Shown in pieces: positions 60,700 through 64,000 of a DNA stretch of 64,000 nucleotides. The translations under genes were made by a program, and so were the position numbers. The stretch lies in contig JAOCPU010000006.1 of NCBI GenBank assembly GCA_035772785.1, forward strand, positions 806,001 to 870,000, written 5' to 3'. Positions within the stretch are counted from its first letter, which is position 1; every line of letters begins with the position of its first letter. This DNA comes from Phlebiopsis flavidoalba (taxonomy: Eukaryota; Basidiomycota; Agaricomycetes; Polyporales; Phanerochaetaceae). The notes under the pieces are model-generated. The model was not told where the DNA came from. It worked only from the letters and a program-made list of their open reading frames with translations, and searched no databases.

Positions 60700-61223
60700 G
60701 GTGGGCTAGGAAAGTAGAGCAGGCAGCAGGACACAGCGAGTAGATATACGAGTGGATGAGGGCACCCGGCGCAGTCCATGGAAGCTGCTGCGTCTATTCA
60801 GAATCCGAGGATTGACAGCAATCCGAATATCGTCGAGCGCGCGGGGGCGGGCAGCGAGCGCGCAGTCCGTCAAGGCCGGACGCGCAAGCTGGACGTCGCC
60901 TGAGGTCGCGCTGCGGGACGCCACGAGTGGTGGCGGCGACGGATGGGGGCAGAGGGGGCTCGGAACGGAGTATTGTGTGCGGTGCGGGCGATTGTAGGAC
61001 TCTGGTTTAGTCATGTCGTCGTCTCTCTCATCCCATCCTGATGCGCGTGCCGACGCTTTTATTTATGGGCCACCTCTCCTATATTTGCCCGTCGCCCACC
61101 CGCTCTCCTGCCTCTCGCCCCCACCTCCTCTCCTCTCCTCCCCGTCCTGCTCCCCGCGCCACCCCGCGCACGCACCCCGCCGCCAACGATCTCCTTCCGA
61201 CGCCTGGGCCAACTCCGAAGGCA
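60700..61223. promoter_or_regulatory. Divergent promoter region, Lnt-like / opsin-like
   Basis: About 520 bases between divergent starts. The part from 61080 to 61200 is strongly pyrimidine-rich (CT/CCC runs), as is common just upstream of fungal start codons. TTTATTTATGG near 61058-61068 is the only AT-rich element. An upstream in-frame ATG at 61013 or 61041 could extend the opsin-like protein. Confidence 0.4.
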
Positions 61224-62320
61224 ATGGCCGGCGACCACACCCTCTCCCGAAACGCTTCCTTTAGCCTCCTCGACGTCGGCCTCTACCTCGCCATGCCACG
61301 GCTACAACTGGTACTCAGGGTCGGCTTGCCTGCATGGATCTTTTCGCTGCTGGCCACCGTGCTGCTCGACCTGCTCGTACGTCCCTTCTCTGGCTATCTT
61401 ATCCCGCCCGTGGAGCCCGAGCCCCCCGGAGCTGACTCCCATCTCCCCCGCGAACGCGCAGCGACCGCGCGGCATCCGCCTCTTCCACCAGATCGCATTC
61501 CCACATTGTCGTCGTCCTGACCACAGCAAGCCTCGCCTACTTCAGCATGGCCTTTGATCTCAGTGCGTGCGCATTCGCCAGACCGTCCACGCCCCCCGCT
61601 CAAACGCAGCCCTCCCATTGTCTAGGTACATCAAGTCCAGAACCAGAGCTCGCAGCGGGCGACCGGCGACCCCCACAGTCTCGGTCCACAGCGTCCGGCA
61701 GTGTGTTGTTTGCGTATTTCGCATGGGCGTTACTGACTGCGATTCTGCGCCGGCCAGTATGCGTGGTACATTCAGTGGGTCATCAACCTCCCGCTGCTTG
61801 CTTCTGTCCGTGCTCCTCGTCACCGGCCTCTCGCTCTTCGAGATCCTTTTCGACGCTCTTCGCCGCCGTGTTTGCTCGTCCTCTGCGGCAATCGTCCGCG
61901 AGTACGGCGCGCACAGGGGGGCGTACGGCGCGTGGTTTCACGTCCTCGGCGTCGCCGCCTTCGGGCACAGATACTGTGGCGTCTCCCCACCGTCCCCCGC
62001 ACGATACTAAACCCTGATCCCCGCGCACACGAGCTTCACCCTCCTCGTGGCAGGGCTCCAAATCCGCGTACGCCGCCGGCCCCGTTCTTCGGCACGGCCT
62101 CTATAGAACACGCTACGAAATCCTCTCCGTCGCGAAGCCTCCTCGCGGCCGCGCTGCTCGGCTACCCGCTCACGTTCGCGCTCGCGCAGACCCCCGCGGC
62201 GCGCGTCGCGCTCGACTGTGCTCGCAGCAGCCCGCCTTCCTCGCGCTCTTCCTCCACCAGGTCCCAGACTCCAAATCGACTCGGCGCCGTCTGCGCACGA
62301 TCGCGCTCGGCGACGAGTGA
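61224..62320 (+). CDS. Opsin/HSP30-like seven-helix membrane protein
   Basis: Member of the microbial rhodopsin superfamily as found in fungi (opsins and the opsin-related HSP30/YRO2 proteins). From ATG 61224: MAGDHTLSRNASFSLLDVGL, then frames with GYNWY (61293), RPRGIRLFHQIAFP (61463-61502), VVLTTASLAYFSMAFDL (61509-61558, helix B), an intron (about 61560-61626), VSVHSVRQ (61679), a second intron (about 61701-61757), YAWYIQWVINLPLL (61758-61800, helix C) and LLLSVLLVTGLSLFEILFDA (61798-61858, helix D). Then IVREYGAHRGAYGAWFHVLG with VAAFGH (61891-61970, helix E), GLQIRVRRR (62056), LLAAALLGYPLTFALAQTP (62142-62195, helix F), QPAFLALFLHQV (62228-62265, helix G) and a C-terminus RTIALGDE with TGA 62318-62320. 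The YxxYIQW and FHQIA...TTASLAYFSMA blocks are diagnostic. Where a photoactive opsin has the retinal-binding Lys in helix G, I read Gln. Confidence 0.72.
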
Positions 62321-63090
62321 GCAGGACGGAGGCGGCGCGTCCTTTGTCGAGAACACGAGCAGGGAGAGGCTCCGGCGGCACCACCACGGTTTCCGGTTTC
62401 TGTGTGAGCGCGCCCCGCCCTCTGCGATGGCCCGCATGTCGTTGTTTTCTACTCGCTATGGTCAGTCACCCTGGTATTTATTGCGCGGATGGACCAAGAT
62501 TGGCTACGGTACTCTGCGCCGGCACTTGATTCTATCTGACGAGCGTTTTGATGATGATCTCCCGCACATTTGTGTTTCTGTCTGTTTACCGCTGTACAAC
62601 ACATCCACGCTGACGACGGCCGTGTTCGTCCTGTAATATTCTGCTGCAACCGTCCTCTCTTCATCACATCACACCTCATCTGCTGTATGACACCCACCCC
62701 CCGCTTGTGCTTATAGTGTACCTTCTAGTATCCACGGCCGTGGTGTAAAGTAGCTTCACAAACAGTTTACCTCATCCTCCGTCACGGATTTAAATAAAAC
62801 GCGCGTGTGTTTTCTACGATCGCATTACATGAGGTCCATGTGTTTGTTCTAATAATTGCGTCCCAGTCGGGGCTAGTAAAAAACACACGAGTCCGTACTA
62901 TAGCACATGAAGGATGATACATAGATGTGTAATTATACGCGTAATGGGGGGGGCATGCGAGGCGTGAGGAGTACAGTCGTGTGTGCGCTGAATACAGAGT
63001 CCGTCCGAGTCCTAGTATAAAACAACGAAGAGCGAGTATTCCGTGTCGGCACTGTTGCAAATACAGCAAAAAGTGAAAAAAATATGTCGT
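62321..63090. other. Intergenic region without recognised gene
   Basis: 3' flank of the opsin-like gene. AT-richer from 62640 to 63090, with a G run at 62946-62953. Short ORFs on both strands are not recognised. Confidence 0.35.
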
Positions 63091-64000
63091 CGTGGGACGT
63101 AGCACGGTTCGTGAATGCTTCAGCATAGCGCAGAGCCGCCGGCGGCTCACCGCCTCGCCTTGCTCAACTATCTTCCCCTTCTCCCTCTCCCTCTCCCATC
63201 TCGCGCTCCCTCGCCTTCTCCGCAAGCACCCTCTCCTTCTCCCTCTCGCGCTCCCTCATCCCTTTCCCTCTCCTTCTCGCCATACCGCTCCTTCTCCTTC
63301 GACCCCCCGCCAAACAAGAAACGGCCCCCAACCCACCCCCGCTCTTCTCCCTCTTCTGCTCCTCCGGCACAACCACAACCCGCCCCCTCCACACCGCCGG
63401 CTTCGCGCCTGACCCCCTCCTGGTCCTCTCCTAATGTCTCCGTCTTGCGCAGCACATTCGAACCTTCTTTTCGAAATCGGAATATCCGCCGCGCCGCGCG
63501 GCGCGCGGGCACACATCGCGCTGTGCTTCAGCCGCCGCGCTCTTCCGCTCCCCGTGCTCCTGCTGCTGGAAACGCGAAGGCGAGAGGGAGGCCGACCGCC
63601 CATAGGCTGCAGCGGCGTCGGCAACTGACGAGGCCGCGCGGCACGTGCCGCTCTGCGCTCGGCTCGAGCATTCGCGCTGCTGGCCCGCCGAACGCTCGGC
63701 GCGTTCCGTGGAAACGGAACGGACGGCGGCGGGCCGGGCCCCGATCCGGTTCCGGTCGATTTTCCGGATTCGAGGGCGATGATTCGGCATGAGGGCGAGT
63801 CTTGTCGGTGCGCCCGTCCATGAGGGAGCGGGTCGGACCGAGCGGTTTTGGGCGCGGTGAGGGCGGTATGTTTTTGTACGGGGACTGTGTGTGAGCCGAG
63901 AGAGGGTGGGCGCGGCGAGGATTGGCGGTTTGAGTTTGGGGGGCCGGCTGCGGGAGGCGGGTTGCGAGGGTTTGGTGTGTGGGGCGGTGGAGGGTGTTGG
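63091..64000 (-). CDS. Possible low-complexity charged protein, partial at right edge
   Basis: Weak. Minus-strand frames entering from the right edge are Pro/Ser/Ala/Arg-rich (SSVADAAAAYGR near 63600, GGYSDFEKKVRM near 63460-63490) and then strongly charged (KEKERYGEKERERDEGAREG, 63225-63290). The change from a Ser/Pro-rich part through an Ala/Gln-rich part to an Arg/Glu-rich helix could be a real nuclear protein whose start lies beyond the window. The charged part is encoded by a degenerate CCCTCTCC-like repeat, so it may instead be non-coding simple sequence. No domain is recognised. Confidence 0.25.
63175..63295. repeat. CT-rich simple-sequence repeat
   Basis: Interspersed units of CCCTCTCC, CTCGCGCTCCCTC and CCTTCTCC over about 120 bases on the plus strand. 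Read on the minus strand it gives Glu-Arg/Gly-rich frames. Confidence 0.65.

Overview
This window is nuclear DNA from a filamentous fungus, almost certainly a mushroom-forming basidiomycete (Agaricomycetes). Genes are closely packed on both strands, introns are short (about 50-60 bases, GT...AG), and there are no bacterial operons or ribosome binding sites. The gene content is fungal: a Byr4/Bfa1 septation regulator, VTA1, TTI1, a fused PABA synthase, a fused ADE5,7, UBC12, SED5, a CE15 glucuronoyl esterase typical of lignocellulose degraders, an arrestin-like protein and an opsin/HSP30-like membrane protein.

Nearly every conserved gene, including ones a cell cannot lose, is broken by single-base insertions, deletions and substitutions, often in homopolymers, so each protein must be read by hopping between frames. 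I infer an unpolished long-read assembly rather than mass gene death. The genes are therefore called CDS, with spans from the first recognisable start to the last recognisable stop; internal frameshifts and introns are not resolved base by base.

Layout: 1-2354 (-) byr4/BFA1, cut by the left edge; 2745-3682 (+) coiled-coil protein; 3770-5275 (-) VTA1, divergent from 5462-6619 (+) SDR; 6835-9965 (-) arrestin-like; 10399-11652 (-) GNAT; 11.65-14.35 kb gene-poor; 14346-15931 (+) dCMP deaminase; 15979-19750 (-) TTI1; 20157-22738 (+) ABZ1; 22.8-27.2 kb unrecognised ORFs; 27738-29143 (+) glucuronoyl esterase; 29502-30693 (-) 2OG-Fe(II) oxygenase; 30781-31425 a MITE-like element with long inverted repeats; 31648-32507 (+) UBC12; 32.7-37.2 kb mostly unrecognised ORFs; 37218-38426 (+) NOP6-like; 38580-40415 (-) SED5; 40749-42399 (+) NAD-dependent glycerol-3-phosphate dehydrogenase; 42573-45177 (+) ankyrin/CCCH protein; 45755-48681 (-) ADE5,7; 48952-53006 (+) large low-complexity protein with tandem repeats; 53424-54441 (-) conserved unknown; 54.7-58.0 kb (-) unrecognised, partly hydrophobic; 58173-58562 a 217-base tandem repeat; 58639-60699 (-) Lnt-like carbon-nitrogen hydrolase; 61224-62320 (+) opsin-like; from 63.1 kb a low-complexity unknown running off the right edge.

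The genes do not form one pathway. They are a housekeeping block: purine (ADE5,7), folate (ABZ1) and dTMP-precursor (DCD1) metabolism, membrane traffic (VTA1, SED5, arrestin), cell-cycle and PIKK control (byr4, UBC12, TTI1) and ribosome biogenesis (NOP6-like), with a secreted wood-decay enzyme among them. I found no convincing new multi-gene system. The best leads are the MITE-like element, the two repeat arrays, the palindrome between VTA1 and the SDR gene, the Lnt-like hydrolase and the opsin homologue that seems to lack its retinal lysine.
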